From Mesotoga sp. BH458_6_3_2_1 (GTDB lineage Bacteria; Thermotogota; Thermotogae; Petrotogales; Kosmotogaceae): DNA of 64,000 nucleotides. This document shows positions 35,237 to 43,435 of this stretch, one piece after another. The stretch spans positions 124,001 to 188,000 of the forward strand of contig NZ_JFHL01000002.1 in NCBI RefSeq assembly GCF_003664995.1, read 5' to 3'. Under the pieces are notes generated by a model. The model worked only from the letters and a program-made list of their open reading frames with translations, had not been told where the DNA came from and did not search any database. A program made the position numbers and the translations under genes. Position 1 is the first letter of the stretch. Every line of letters starts with the position of its first letter.

Positions 35237-35249
35237 GAACACGTTGTTC
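35237..35249. promoter_or_regulatory. Inverted repeat GAAC-N5-GTTC overlapping the comEC -35
   Basis: GAACACGTTGTTC, arms GAACA/TGTTC. It overlaps the first bases of the comEC -35 (35247-35252). The half-sites equal those of the Gram-positive LexA box, but that box has four, not five, central bases. A perfect TCACATGTGA palindrome (35221-35230) lies just upstream. Confidence 0.4.
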
Positions 35250-35275
35250 ACAAAGCGTTGCGAGGGATGTAGAAT
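35247..35275 (+). promoter_or_regulatory. comEC promoter, apparently leaderless
   Basis: TTCACA (35247-35252), exactly 17 bp, TAGAAT (35270-35275). The ATG of comEC is at 35282, where transcription is expected to begin, leaving no room for a ribosome site. Confidence 0.6.
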
Positions 35276-35281
35276 TAATAT

Positions 35282-36643
35282 ATGCTAGACGGACTTCTGA
35301 AAAGAAAGACGGCTTTCCCATTTTTCTACTGCCTCCTGGCTGTGTTGCTAGGAGAACTGCTTGTTTTTGCACTAATTTGGAAAGCGAATGGCTGGTTGCC
35401 TGTAGTCTTTCTGGCAACTTCCGTACTCCTTTTCTCCTCGAAACAAATCAGTCCGCTGACATGGCTGGTCTTTTTCGTAATAGGTTGCTTCGCCCAAACC
35501 GTAACACTTAGACTTCCTGACACGGGAGAGGTTGAATATGTTGGGTATATATGCAAAGGAGGATCTGGAAGTATCGAGGCAAGTATGGGAAAGATACTCG
35601 TTGGGGGTGAGTGGACGAAACTTCACCCCGCTGTTAATATTAGACTTTCGGATAGAGATGCGACTGCTTTTCCTGGTCAGATAATCTGGACTACCGGTAC
35701 CTTGGAAAGGCAGGAGTCTTATCCGCTATTCAAGATTGTTTCAAGTGTCGAAGGATGCATAGATGGAGTCGAGATCATCTCTTTTCCCGGAAAATTCGTT
35801 GATGGACTGCTTTCGAAGTATAGACTTGAGGACACGGTAGCTGCGGCGGTTTTCACCGGCAACAGAAGGTATATCGATTATGAAACCAGAAGGAGAATCT
35901 CGGATCTAGGAGTAGCTCATCTATTTGCCGTTTCAGGCCTACACATTGGCTTTATGTACTTACTGGTTCATTCCACTCTTTCGTTTCTTTTGCTGGGCAG
36001 AAACACAAGAATCTTGATCTCAATTACGATACTCTTCTTCTACACGCTGTCTACCGGCCCGGCAATTTCGGCACTCAGAACTTTCCTAATGCTGTTTTGT
36101 TATTCTATATTCAAACTAATCGATTACCGCCAGCACCCGCTAAATATACTTGGAATATCGGGAATGACTCTCGTTATTGCTCAGCCTTCAATCGTTGCAT
36201 CCATCTCTTTCCAACTGAGTTTTTTTGCCACCGCTGCCCTGCTAATCTTTCTGCCTGAAATCGAGAACAGGAATCTGATTGGCCAGGCTTTTCTGGTTGG
36301 TTTGATCGCGCAAACAGCGGTTATTCCACTGTCTCTAAGCACATTTGGAACGTTATCGGTTGTCGGAATTCCGCTTACTGTCATCATGGTTCCTATATTT
36401 GTCGTCCCTGCGTATGTCGGAATGATAGTCATCTTAGTGACAGATCTCCTCGGACTGAGAGTGATAAGCGATTTTGTTTCGGGAAGTCTGAGAACTATTT
36501 CGATCTTGCTCGAAGAGACTACGAAGAGAATTGGGGAAGTGCTTCCCTCGATAAGTCTTGAACCATTTCCGGCTTATCTAGTGTCATTGTTGTCACTATT
36601 TCTGTTCTTCATTGTACTCTGGCACTTTGGACACAAGCCGTAG
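35282..36643 (+). CDS. comEC: ComEC/Rec2-type DNA uptake channel (short form)
   Basis: 453 residues. Two or three N-terminal helices and an OB-like domain (~75-160), then the competence domain: VAHLFAVSGLHIGFMYLLVHS (~216-236), TGPAISALRTFLMLFCYS, NILGISGMTLVIAQPSIVASISFQLSFFATAALL. ComEC carries single-stranded DNA through the inner membrane in natural transformation. Longer homologues (about 700-800) add a metallo-beta-lactamase domain, which is absent here. Its last 70 bp overlap fur tail to tail. No ribosome site precedes ATG 35282. Confidence 0.9.
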   Translation: MLDGLLKRKTAFPFFYCLLAVLLGELLVFALIWKANGWLPVVFLATSVLLFSSKQISPLTWLVFFVIGCFAQTVTLRLPDTGEVEYVGYICKGGSGSIEASMGKILVGGEWTKLHPAVNIRLSDRDATAFPGQIIWTTGTLERQESYPLFKIVSSVEGCIDGVEIISFPGKFVDGLLSKYRLEDTVAAAVFTGNRRYIDYETRRRISDLGVAHLFAVSGLHIGFMYLLVHSTLSFLLLGRNTRILISITILFFYTLSTGPAISALRTFLMLFCYSIFKLIDYRQHPLNILGISGMTLVIAQPSIVASISFQLSFFATAALLIFLPEIENRNLIGQAFLVGLIAQTAVIPLSLSTFGTLSVVGIPLTVIMVPIFVVPAYVGMIVILVTDLLGLRVISDFVSGSLRTISILLEETTKRIGEVLPSISLEPFPAYLVSLLSLFLFFIVLWHFGHKP

Positions 36644-37041
36644 AACTTCAGTTGATGATCATCTATTGTATAGCCAGTCCTCGATTTTACGAGCTCCTCT
36701 AGTTCTTCAAGGTTGTCCAGGTGAAATTCGACAACTGCCCCGCAATTAATACAGATTATGTGATGATGGTGATGCTCTCCCTTTTTTACCGGCTCATATC
36801 TGACTACTCCGTCTCTGAAGATGATTTTCCTGAGGAGACCAATTTCCACAAGTAACTCGATCGTCCTGTAGACTGTTGCCTTGCTTATTCTGAATTTTCT
36901 TCCCTGAACCTTCTGATATACTTCGTCTGCACTCAGGTGATCCGTTTCGGCTTCTAGAAAGAACCTAAGCACGTATTCTCGCTGAGCAGTCATCCTCTGA
37001 TTTCTCTTCTTCAGTTCTGCCCTAAGCAGGTCTTTCTTCAT
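36574..37041 (-). CDS. fur: Fur-family metalloregulator
   Basis: 155 residues. Winged-helix N-terminus (RMTAQREYVLRFFLE, KATVYRTIELLVEIGLLRKI) and a metal-binding/dimerisation C-terminus with EHHHHHIICINCG and CPKCQS, giving the structural zinc Cys4 site. The Fur/Zur/PerR subtype is not resolved by these motifs. It lies 28 bp after nusA on the same strand, so it is probably co-transcribed with rimP-nusA. Its 3' end overlaps comEC by 70 bp. With an Fe-S system swap in this window, iron regulation is a natural connection, but no Fur box is identified. Confidence 0.9.
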   Translation of the reverse strand: MKKDLLRAELKKRNQRMTAQREYVLRFFLEAETDHLSADEVYQKVQGRKFRISKATVYRTIELLVEIGLLRKIIFRDGVVRYEPVKKGEHHHHHIICINCGAVVEFHLDNLEELEELVKSRTGYTIDDHQLKFYGLCPKCQSTMKNRNSDNNDTR

Positions 37042-37069
37042 AATCAGCCTCCGTTCAAGCCAGACTGAG

Positions 37070-38098
37070 TTACATTATGGGTTTTATGTCTATCTTCCAG
37101 CCAGTTAGTTTTGCTGCAAGTCTCGCATTTTGGCCTCCCTTTCCAATTGCAAGAGATAGCTGGGTTGGCGAGACATAGACCACTGCCTCATGGTTTTCAG
37201 GATTCGCGATTTTTACTTCAAGAGCAGAGGCAGGCGCAATCGAATTTCCAACGAATTCGGCTGGATCGTCGCTCCACCTCAAAATGTCGACTTTCTCGGG
37301 TTTTATTTCTCTTAGAACTTCAGCGATTCTAGTACCACTCTCACCAATGCAAGCTCCGACTGGATCAACCTTTGTATTTTGGCTGAATACAGCAACTTTA
37401 GACCTGACACCTTCTTCCCTGGCAATTGCTTTGACTGTGACATCTCCTCCAGCAATTTCCGGGACCTGAAGTTTCAGCAGTTCTATTACAAACTCAGGTG
37501 TCCGCCTCGTGACAAGCAAACGAGGTCCTCGCGCAGACCTCGTGACGTCCACAACAAATACCTTCATAAGAGAATTCAGTCTAGGCTGTTCACCAGGGAT
37601 AAGTTCTTTCGTGGGAATTCTGGTTTCCAGTTTGCCGATTCGAAGATCAATCCATTCGGCGGTAACTCTCAATACCTCGGAAGTAGTTGCGGTTCCCTTC
37701 ATATCGACGTACTTATCGAACAGGTTTTCCTTTTCTCTTTCACGAATTTTCTGAATTAGAACCTGTCGAGCAGTCTGAGCGGCAATTCTCTTGAATTTCT
37801 TTATGTTGAGTTTTTTCTCGATTATTGAACCAACTTCAACTGTAGAATCGATTTTAAGAGCTTCCTCCAGCGTCACTTCAACCGAAGGATTCTCGACCGA
37901 TTGGACGACAGCAAGCCTTTCGAAGACCTCTATGTCTCCTGTAAGCCTGTCTATCCTAACGTCAACATCACTTTCGGAAGCAAAGTTCTTCTTATAGGCA
38001 CTTTGCAATGCTTTCTCAAGTATATCTAAGACTTCTTCCTTTTCAATGTTCTTTTCGTCCTGCAACTGATCCAGGGCTTCCAAGAGATTGAGATTCAT
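37070..38098 (-). CDS. nusA: NusA transcription termination/antitermination factor
   Basis: 342 residues: N-terminal RNA-polymerase-binding domain (~1-125, VLDILEKALQSAYKKNF), S1 domain (~130-200), and two KH domains (KVAVFSQNTKVDPVGACIGESGTRIAEVLREI, then PTQLSLAIGKGGQNARLAAKLTGWKIDI). It lacks the acidic repeats of E. coli NusA, as in Firmicutes and Thermotogales. It follows rimP by 21 bp. The operon leader holds an intrinsic terminator (38595-38623), a natural target for NusA autocontrol. infB, its usual follower, is replaced here by fur. Confidence 0.96.
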   Translation of the reverse strand: MNLNLLEALDQLQDEKNIEKEEVLDILEKALQSAYKKNFASESDVDVRIDRLTGDIEVFERLAVVQSVENPSVEVTLEEALKIDSTVEVGSIIEKKLNIKKFKRIAAQTARQVLIQKIREREKENLFDKYVDMKGTATTSEVLRVTAEWIDLRIGKLETRIPTKELIPGEQPRLNSLMKVFVVDVTRSARGPRLLVTRRTPEFVIELLKLQVPEIAGGDVTVKAIAREEGVRSKVAVFSQNTKVDPVGACIGESGTRIAEVLREIKPEKVDILRWSDDPAEFVGNSIAPASALEVKIANPENHEAVVYVSPTQLSLAIGKGGQNARLAAKLTGWKIDIKPIM

Positions 38099-38119
38099 AT
38101 GAACACCTCACCGTCAAAA

Positions 38120-38578
38120 TCATAGTTTTAGGTTGGCACGTCTTACGTCTGAAAAGTGGAATGCTATCTCTTTACCGTTTTCGGAATTCTCAACAGTGAT
38201 AACGTCGCCTTCGCATGAGATAATCTTCCCAATCACAACAGAAACCCCATCAACGGGTTCTTGGAGAATTATTTTCGCCTTCTCGCCTACGAATCTAGCA
38301 TAATCTTTCAGGCTTCTAAGAGCGCGTTCCAGCCCAGGTGACTCTACAACCAGATCATATGAAAATGGTACGAGGTCCGCTGAATCAAGCGCCTTACCAA
38401 ACTCGGCTGAGAACAATTCGCAGTCGCTAATAGATACATACCCATCTAGCTTATCGATCGTGATTTTCACTAGTCTTTTCTTTCCCCTTCTCGAAAGTCC
38501 GAGATCATAGATCGAATAGCCAAGGTTACTTGCGACTTCGTTTGCCAGTTCAAGCAACTCTTTCTTCAGGTCCTCCAC
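38120..38578 (-). CDS. rimP: RimP ribosome maturation factor
   Basis: 152 residues from GTG 38578: GYSIYDLGLSRRGKKRLVKITIDK, SISDCELFSAEFGKALDS and YDLVVESPGLERALRSLKDYARFVGEKAKI are the family blocks. RimP assists 30S subunit assembly. The open frame extends to 38641 but that part encodes the leader hairpin; ATG 38593 abuts the T run and has no ribosome site, whereas GGTGGTG lies correctly before GTG 38578. First gene of rimP-nusA-fur. Confidence 0.9.
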   Translation of the reverse strand: MEDLKKELLELANEVASNLGYSIYDLGLSRRGKKRLVKITIDKLDGYVSISDCELFSAEFGKALDSADLVPFSYDLVVESPGLERALRSLKDYARFVGEKAKIILQEPVDGVSVVIGKIISCEGDVITVENSENGKEIAFHFSDVRRANLKL

Positions 38579-38594
38579 AAACAACACCACCATA

Positions 38595-38623
38595 ATAAAA
38601 AATAGAGGGCAAGAAAGCCCTCT
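38595..38623 (-). terminator. Intrinsic terminator inside the rimP-nusA leader (attenuator)
   Basis: On the minus strand AGAGGGC-TTTCTT-GCCCTCT then ATTTTTTATT. It lies between the rimP promoter and the rimP start, preceded by a small CTCCC-AAA-GGGAG hairpin (plus 38622-38634) that shares two bases with it. It also ends any read-through from the upstream permease gene. Confidence 0.85.
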
Positions 38624-38649
38624 CCCTTTGGGAGTTTTCAACTAGCACA

Positions 38650-38678
38650 ATTATAACTCTTTTGACCACGCCAGTCAA
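38650..38678 (-). promoter_or_regulatory. Promoter of rimP-nusA-fur
   Basis: On the minus strand TTGACT (38678-38673), 17-bp spacer, TATAAT (38655-38650): near-consensus. Start expected near 38643, giving a leader of about 65 nt that contains the terminator. Confidence 0.85.
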
Positions 38679-38693
38679 TATTGCGATCAAGAT

Positions 38694-39830
38694 CTAGTCT
38701 GCGAGTGAGATATCCTCTCTCAGAGTCATAAGGCCAGCAATTATTGTTATTACCACCGCAATTGATAGATTCACTGCAGAAGGGATAACCGCCTTGGACA
38801 GACTGAAATCTAGCATTGAAATTCCCTGAAGGAGTACCAGAAGGGATGTTGTCGGCAGGTTTCTACTGAAAGATTCAAGCCAGTCAGGAAACATCGAATG
38901 GGGAACAATAATTCCGCTCAGAACCAGCAAGGTCGTAACTATTGATATGGAAGTTAGCTGGGCGCTCCTCGAAGAATTGAGAACGGTACCTATCAGCAAG
39001 CCAATAGATGTGAACAAGAAGATATACACTTCTATCACTGCTAAATAGAGCAAAATGTTGGATGCTATTTCCAGTCCAAAGAAACTTCCAGCAATCATGA
39101 ATATCAAGACCTGTGCCGTTGAAAACACCATAAAGCTTACTACTTTAGCTCCTATATACTTTAATGAGCCGATGTTCGAAAGCCTCAGAAGGTCGATTAC
39201 ACCGTTTCTTCTATCTTCAAAAACACCTGTTGCAGCACCTATTGATGTCATGAACATTAGAGTTGTAACCAGCACTATTGGGAAGAGAAGGGAAGAGAAG
39301 CTGAGTTTCGATTCAGAAATCCCCTCTACTGTAAGAGAAGGAGCCACATAATTTGGATCGATATCTACGGTCTTCATAAATTCGGGATCCGCTACAACGG
39401 GGAGAGCCTTGAATTCCCTCAAGACATTACTCAAGACCTGGTAGAGTGCAACTGCGGTCTGCATAGAGCCGGGATTTGGGATAAAGATCAGCTCAGACGG
39501 TTCCTGGAAGAGAAGTTTGTTCGCAAATCCCCTCGGTATTATGAAGACACCGTCAAGGATGTTTATTACTGAATCAATTTCCTCCCTGCCAGACAACTGG
39601 ATGATATTCTCTCCCTTAAGCATTGAGCTGGCATATTGAATAAAGAAAAGTCCTATGAAAGTCTTATCTTCGTTAATAATGCCAATTCTTAGATCAGAAT
39701 AACCTCCAGTATCAGAAGTTATAGCGGAGATTGACGCTAGTAGCACTGGAAGTAAAACCAGGACTATAAGGAAGGTCCTTGACTTGAAAATCAGAAGAAG
39801 ATCGTTTTGCACTAGTCTGAAAAATCTCAA
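38694..39830 (-). CDS. ABC-2 type transporter permease
   Basis: 378 residues: one N-terminal helix (LIVLVLLPVLLASISAI), a ~140-residue extracytoplasmic domain, then five or six helices with the family's EDRRNGVIDLLRLSNI segment and the SGIIVPHSMFPDWLESFSRNLPTT loop. Such permeases export lipids, drugs or polysaccharides with a separate ATPase, which is not adjacent here. A minus-strand TATAAT lies at 39902-39897 in the upstream gap, but its -35 is poor. Substrate unknown. Confidence 0.85.
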   Translation of the reverse strand: MRFFRLVQNDLLLIFKSRTFLIVLVLLPVLLASISAITSDTGGYSDLRIGIINEDKTFIGLFFIQYASSMLKGENIIQLSGREEIDSVINILDGVFIIPRGFANKLLFQEPSELIFIPNPGSMQTAVALYQVLSNVLREFKALPVVADPEFMKTVDIDPNYVAPSLTVEGISESKLSFSSLLFPIVLVTTLMFMTSIGAATGVFEDRRNGVIDLLRLSNIGSLKYIGAKVVSFMVFSTAQVLIFMIAGSFFGLEIASNILLYLAVIEVYIFLFTSIGLLIGTVLNSSRSAQLTSISIVTTLLVLSGIIVPHSMFPDWLESFSRNLPTTSLLVLLQGISMLDFSLSKAVIPSAVNLSIAVVITIIAGLMTLREDISLAD

Positions 39831-39983
39831 GTAATATCCCCCGTTTCAATCAACTCTGATGCTTAATCAAAATCCCCGCGATTTCTTTTCTCAACTATTA
39901 TACTCTCTCGAAACAACTCAAAACCTCTAAGTCTTCTTTACTGAAGTGATTAAGAAGATTTCGCGAAAAGATCACAGGTGGGA

Positions 39984-40012
39984 TTCATCTGTTTTGTGTC
40001 TAATGGTAGAAT
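39984..40012 (+). promoter_or_regulatory. Candidate promoter of the secreted unknown
   Basis: TTCATC (39984-39989), 17-bp spacer, TAGAAT (40007-40012), leader about 58 nt with GGAGGTG before ATG 40078. The -35 match is weak. Confidence 0.4.
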
Positions 40013-40077
40013 CACAATGAGAACAGATTCGCTCCTTTTTGCGTCAAAATCTGGAATGTGATCTTGGAGGTGCATAA

Positions 40078-41412
40078 ATGAAGAGGTTTACAGTATTCGT
40101 TTTACTAATCATCGGGTCTTTGACACTTGCCAGCGTTTATTCTATGGCAGATAAACTCCCTGCAAAGTCTCACAGTATTCTCGTTGTTGAGAATCTCAAA
40201 GAGAATTACGGTGTGACAAAGCAAACCGTTCTCATGGATATGGTTCTTAACCAGCTTGCTATAGAGCAGCTGATAGCACAGTATGTCGAAATGCTTGCTT
40301 ACAACAACGGTCTCGATCCCAAGGATATATACAAGGCTTTTGATAGGGATTTTGGGTTGGCTGTATGGGTCGACTCAGAGGGTGATGATCGTTTCGTGGC
40401 TGTCTTTGGCCCAATTGACAATCCAAAGACACTGAAGTCTGCCATCGAAAAGGTCCTTCCACAGCTGCTGCCCTCGGATTTTAATCTGAATATTGCTGCT
40501 GATCAAGATTACCTTTATATAGGTGATCTTGAGCCCTATTCGCTTGCCGAAAAGGGATTTGACCTCGATTTGGTCATAGCTGAACTTTCTCCCGGCTTTG
40601 GTTACTTCTATTCTGCAACGGGAGATAGTATTCAAAAGGGTTCTATATGGAATGGCGAAGAAGTTCTAATAGCAGAGGTTCTTTCGATACCACAATCGGA
40701 AGAAAGTAGGGAGAAGTTCTTTGAGATTCTTAGCGGAGCCTCAATCTCAGAGCTTGAAGTCGGGCGACATCTTCCACTTGTTTCTGGATCTGTAAAAATT
40801 AACAACTTCTCATTTCTTTCTGATCTAGATGTTGAGCAAATGGGATTGATACCTTTGGATTTGGAGGCGCTAAGAATCGGTAATCTAAGCATTAGTGAGT
40901 TGTCCGAAGATATGAATGGCGAAATTATGATTGATGCCAACATTTCGGTAGATGATATCTTTGCAAGTCTAATGGGTACAGGGGGAACGACAACTGAAAG
41001 TACAGACTCAGTGGGCTACTCATACGTTGTGAGAGCCTCCTACAAGGGCACATTAGATAGAATCAAGTTCATGATAGAGGAGGCAGAACCGAATCTAAAA
41101 GTGTTGGTTTCCAACGACAGCCTGTTAGTGGAAGGGCAGTATATATGGATCCAGAACGGATGGCTTTTCGTTTCATCAAAGAATCAGACTCAAACTACTG
41201 AAGCGCTTAATAATGGAGTAATAGTCTCCGAATTAGCTACATACAGCAAACTTCTGGATTTCACGGGAGTGGAGGGATTCGCCAGGTTGTTTGTCGATTC
41301 CGGGTACATTTTGACAGGTCTCATGGGTCTCGAAATCGAAAGCGGCGTTCTTCTAAACAGCCAGTATCTTGAAGAGATGGGTGGAGTAAGAAGTCTTATA
41401 GTGATTATGTAA
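40078..41412 (+). CDS. Secreted hypothetical protein
   Basis: 444 residues. Signal peptide MKRFTVFVLLIIGSLTLASVYS; the mature part is soluble, acidic and free of cysteine. It contains paired beta-rich segments: FGLAVWVDSEGDDRFVAVFGPIDNPKTLKSAIEKVLP near residues 90-130, and later IWIQNGWLFVSSKNQTQTTEALN. The pattern 'model value, self-consistency, per-residue difference' recalls DUF3352-type periplasmic proteins, but the match is only by eye. It stands alone with its own candidate promoter. Function unknown. Confidence 0.7.
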   Translation: MKRFTVFVLLIIGSLTLASVYSMADKLPAKSHSILVVENLKENYGVTKQTVLMDMVLNQLAIEQLIAQYVEMLAYNNGLDPKDIYKAFDRDFGLAVWVDSEGDDRFVAVFGPIDNPKTLKSAIEKVLPQLLPSDFNLNIAADQDYLYIGDLEPYSLAEKGFDLDLVIAELSPGFGYFYSATGDSIQKGSIWNGEEVLIAEVLSIPQSEESREKFFEILSGASISELEVGRHLPLVSGSVKINNFSFLSDLDVEQMGLIPLDLEALRIGNLSISELSEDMNGEIMIDANISVDDIFASLMGTGGTTTESTDSVGYSYVVRASYKGTLDRIKFMIEEAEPNLKVLVSNDSLLVEGQYIWIQNGWLFVSSKNQTQTTEALNNGVIVSELATYSKLLDFTGVEGFARLFVDSGYILTGLMGLEIESGVLLNSQYLEEMGGVRSLIVIM

Positions 41413-41448
41413 AAAAAGCGCCCCTGCACCTAGCGGAGTGGCGGGGGC
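41411..41448 (-). terminator. Hairpin with a minus-strand T run
   Basis: GC-rich arms GCCCC(TG)C and G(CG)GGGGC with an inner CAC/GTG, followed on the minus strand by GCTTTTTTT (plus 41411-41417 are A). On the plus strand there is no T run. It would end minus-strand transcripts from birA after they cross the S4 gene. Confidence 0.6.
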
Positions 41449-41521
41449 AAGAACATCTCGATGACATAATTATACCTATTTTGAGTTAGTTAGTCAAGTG
41501 TATACTCATAGGAGATTTCTC

Positions 41522-41746
41522 TTGCGGATAGACAAATACTTGAAAACAAATGGGATAATCAAAAGAAGAGTAGTTGCAAAAAGAGCGATTGAGAGGGGTT
41601 ACGTTTCAAGAAACAATACTCCGGCAAAGCCAGCATCGGAAGTAAAACCCGATGACATCGTTTCCATAAGGTTTTCAAACAGAACACTTATTGTGAAGGT
41701 TACTGAGGATTTCCGGTCGGAGGTTGTTCGGGAGATTAGAGAATAA
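41522..41746 (+). CDS. Small S4-domain RNA-binding protein (RqcP/Hsp15-like)
   Basis: 74 residues from TTG 41522, with GGAGA six bases upstream. The whole protein is an S4 fold: LRIDKYLKTNGIIKRRVVAKRAIERGYVSRNNTPAKPASEVKPDDIV. Single-domain S4 proteins include RqcP (YabO), which works with RqcH in C-terminal alanine tailing on stalled 50S subunits, and Hsp15. The first is more likely for a Gram-positive-like ribosome set, but rqcH is not in the window. Its last 11 bp overlap birA tail to tail. Confidence 0.85.
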   Translation: MRIDKYLKTNGIIKRRVVAKRAIERGYVSRNNTPAKPASEVKPDDIVSIRFSNRTLIVKVTEDFRSEVVREIRE

Positions 41747-42464
41747 CCTCCCCTGACTTTATTTCTAGGACTGTTCCGCTTTCTTGTTCGATCAACAGGG
41801 ATGAAGGGGTTATCCTCTTAATTATACCAGTGACTCTTTCATCTTCGCGTAGGGATACAGTTATTTCATCATTCTCTCCGAAAGCGAGGTGTTTTTTCCA
41901 TCGTCGGGTGAGGTATCTACTTTTTCCTCTGATTAGGTAGGTCTTTCTGAGGAATTCTATTCTCTTAAGAAGCCTGTCTAGAAGCGATTCAAGTGATATG
42001 TGATTACCCTTCACGGTACTCAAACTGATCCCGGTTTGCTTAATTTCGTCGGGCATTTCATTGTTTACGTTGACACCTATGCCTACTACTATGGCACCGA
42101 GTGAGCTGCCAGCAAAAACGGCCTCTGTGAGAATTCCGGCAGCTTTCTTGCCATTTACCAGAACATCGTTTGGCCACTTGATCCTTACAGACTTGAAGTC
42201 AAGCTGGAGAAGAGTTTCAACAATAGCGACGGAAGCAAGTTTAGTGTATTCATTTGGTTCTCTAATCAGTGTTGGTTTGAAGACTATTGAGAACCACAAC
42301 CCGCCTTTGCTAGAGTGCCAAACTCGTTTGTGCCTCCCATAACCCTTTGTTTGCGATAAAGCCCAGACTACTGTACCAGAAGGAAGTCTGTCCAGGTTAT
42401 CAACAGCGAACCGATTAGTGGAATCTATCTCAGAGAAAGAAATCACATTCTCTCCCGCCATCAT
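41736..42464 (-). CDS. birA: Biotin-protein ligase BirA, catalytic form without DNA-binding domain
   Basis: 242 residues. It starts directly in the catalytic domain: ISFSEIDSTNRFA, QTKGYGRHKRVWHSSKGGLWFSIVF (biotinyl-AMP loop), IKWPNDVLVNGKKAAGIL, GIGVNVN. The C-terminal SH3-like cap is present (DERVTGIIKRIT). No N-terminal winged helix, so it cannot act as the bio repressor. It attaches biotin to carboxylase carrier proteins. Downstream of panB by 45 bp on the same strand. Confidence 0.93.
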   Translation of the reverse strand: MMAGENVISFSEIDSTNRFAVDNLDRLPSGTVVWALSQTKGYGRHKRVWHSSKGGLWFSIVFKPTLIREPNEYTKLASVAIVETLLQLDFKSVRIKWPNDVLVNGKKAAGILTEAVFAGSSLGAIVVGIGVNVNNEMPDEIKQTGISLSTVKGNHISLESLLDRLLKRIEFLRKTYLIRGKSRYLTRRWKKHLAFGENDEITVSLREDERVTGIIKRITPSSLLIEQESGTVLEIKSGEVIL

Positions 42465-42509
42465 ATTAGGGTCCTACCTCTCCAGACAGTTCAGAAACGT
42501 CAAGGGGCA

Positions 42510-43310
42510 TCAAATTTCTTCGGCGCCCTCAAAGGCATTCTTTTCGTCGGGGAAGGTACCTGACTTAACCTCTTCATCGAAATTCGAGAGGGCCTCAATT
42601 ATCTCCGATTTAAGGTCTGCAAATCTCTTAACGTATCTTGGCCTCGATTCATCGTTTATTCCCAGAAGGTCATGCCATCTCAGAAACTGTCCGTCACAGT
42701 ATCGCCCTGAACCTAGACCTATGGTAGGTACCGAAGAATCCTCCGTTAGCCTCTTTGCCACATCTTCTACCACCATTTCGAGAAGTATTGCAAAGACTCC
42801 GGCTTCTTCAAGATCGTTTACGGACTCAATCAACCTTTTTATGCTCTTTTCGTCTCTTCCCTGAACTTGGTATTCCCCAACCAAACTGGCATGCTGAGGA
42901 GTTATTCCAATGTGCCCCATTATGGGGAACCCTCTGTCTACCAGATACTTTATTAGATCGGCTGTTTCGAATCCTCCCTCAATCTTTACTGCATTGGCTC
43001 CATGCCTAAGAAAAGCCATGACGTTCTCAACGGCTTTTTCTGTAGAACACTGGTAGGATCCGAAAGGCATATCTGCAACAATAAATCCCTTCTTTGAACC
43101 TCGGCGAACGGATTTGAGAGACCAGATCATCTCGTTCATCGTAACTGATAAGGTATCCCTCTTACCCATGACAAGAGTTCCGAGAGAATCTCCGACCAAT
43201 ATTATGTCTACCCCCGCTTCTTCAGCGAATTTTGCTTCAAAGTAACTGTATGCGGAAACCATGGAAAGCTTCCTTTGATCCTTTGATTCAAGAATCTCTC
43301 TCACATTCAT
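42510..43310 (-). CDS. panB: Ketopantoate hydroxymethyltransferase PanB
   Basis: 266 residues. Blocks LSMVSAYSYFEAKFAEEAGVDIILVGDSLG, DMPFGSYQCS, GANAVKIEGG, MGHIGITPQHAS, LIESVNDLEEAGVFAILLEMV and PTIGLGSGRYCDGQFLRWHDLLG. It makes ketopantoate from 2-oxoisovalerate and methylene-THF, the first step to pantothenate/CoA. No other pan gene is in the window. Transcribed from its own promoter (43406-43435); birA follows. Confidence 0.95.
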   Translation of the reverse strand: MNVREILESKDQRKLSMVSAYSYFEAKFAEEAGVDIILVGDSLGTLVMGKRDTLSVTMNEMIWSLKSVRRGSKKGFIVADMPFGSYQCSTEKAVENVMAFLRHGANAVKIEGGFETADLIKYLVDRGFPIMGHIGITPQHASLVGEYQVQGRDEKSIKRLIESVNDLEEAGVFAILLEMVVEDVAKRLTEDSSVPTIGLGSGRYCDGQFLRWHDLLGINDESRPRYVKRFADLKSEIIEALSNFDEEVKSGTFPDEKNAFEGAEEI

Positions 43311-43405
43311 AATATCCTCACTTCTCCTTCAGATTCGTCTGCGTCTCCGGGTTCAGTCTTTTCCTCTCGTTGACTATCTTTGATTATGGAGACCTCTCCG
43401 GTTCG

Positions 43406-43435
43406 ATTATACATTTTTGTCGGCCTCGAAGACAA
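43406..43435 (-). promoter_or_regulatory. Promoter of panB-birA
   Basis: On the minus strand TTGTCT (43435-43430), 18-bp spacer, TATAAT (43411-43406). Leader about 88 nt to the panB ATG. Confidence 0.6.

Noticed and set aside
38579-38641. N-terminal extension of RimP to ATG 38641
   Set aside because: The extension is the terminator hairpin and its T run downstream of the promoter start; GTG 38578 gives the normal family length.
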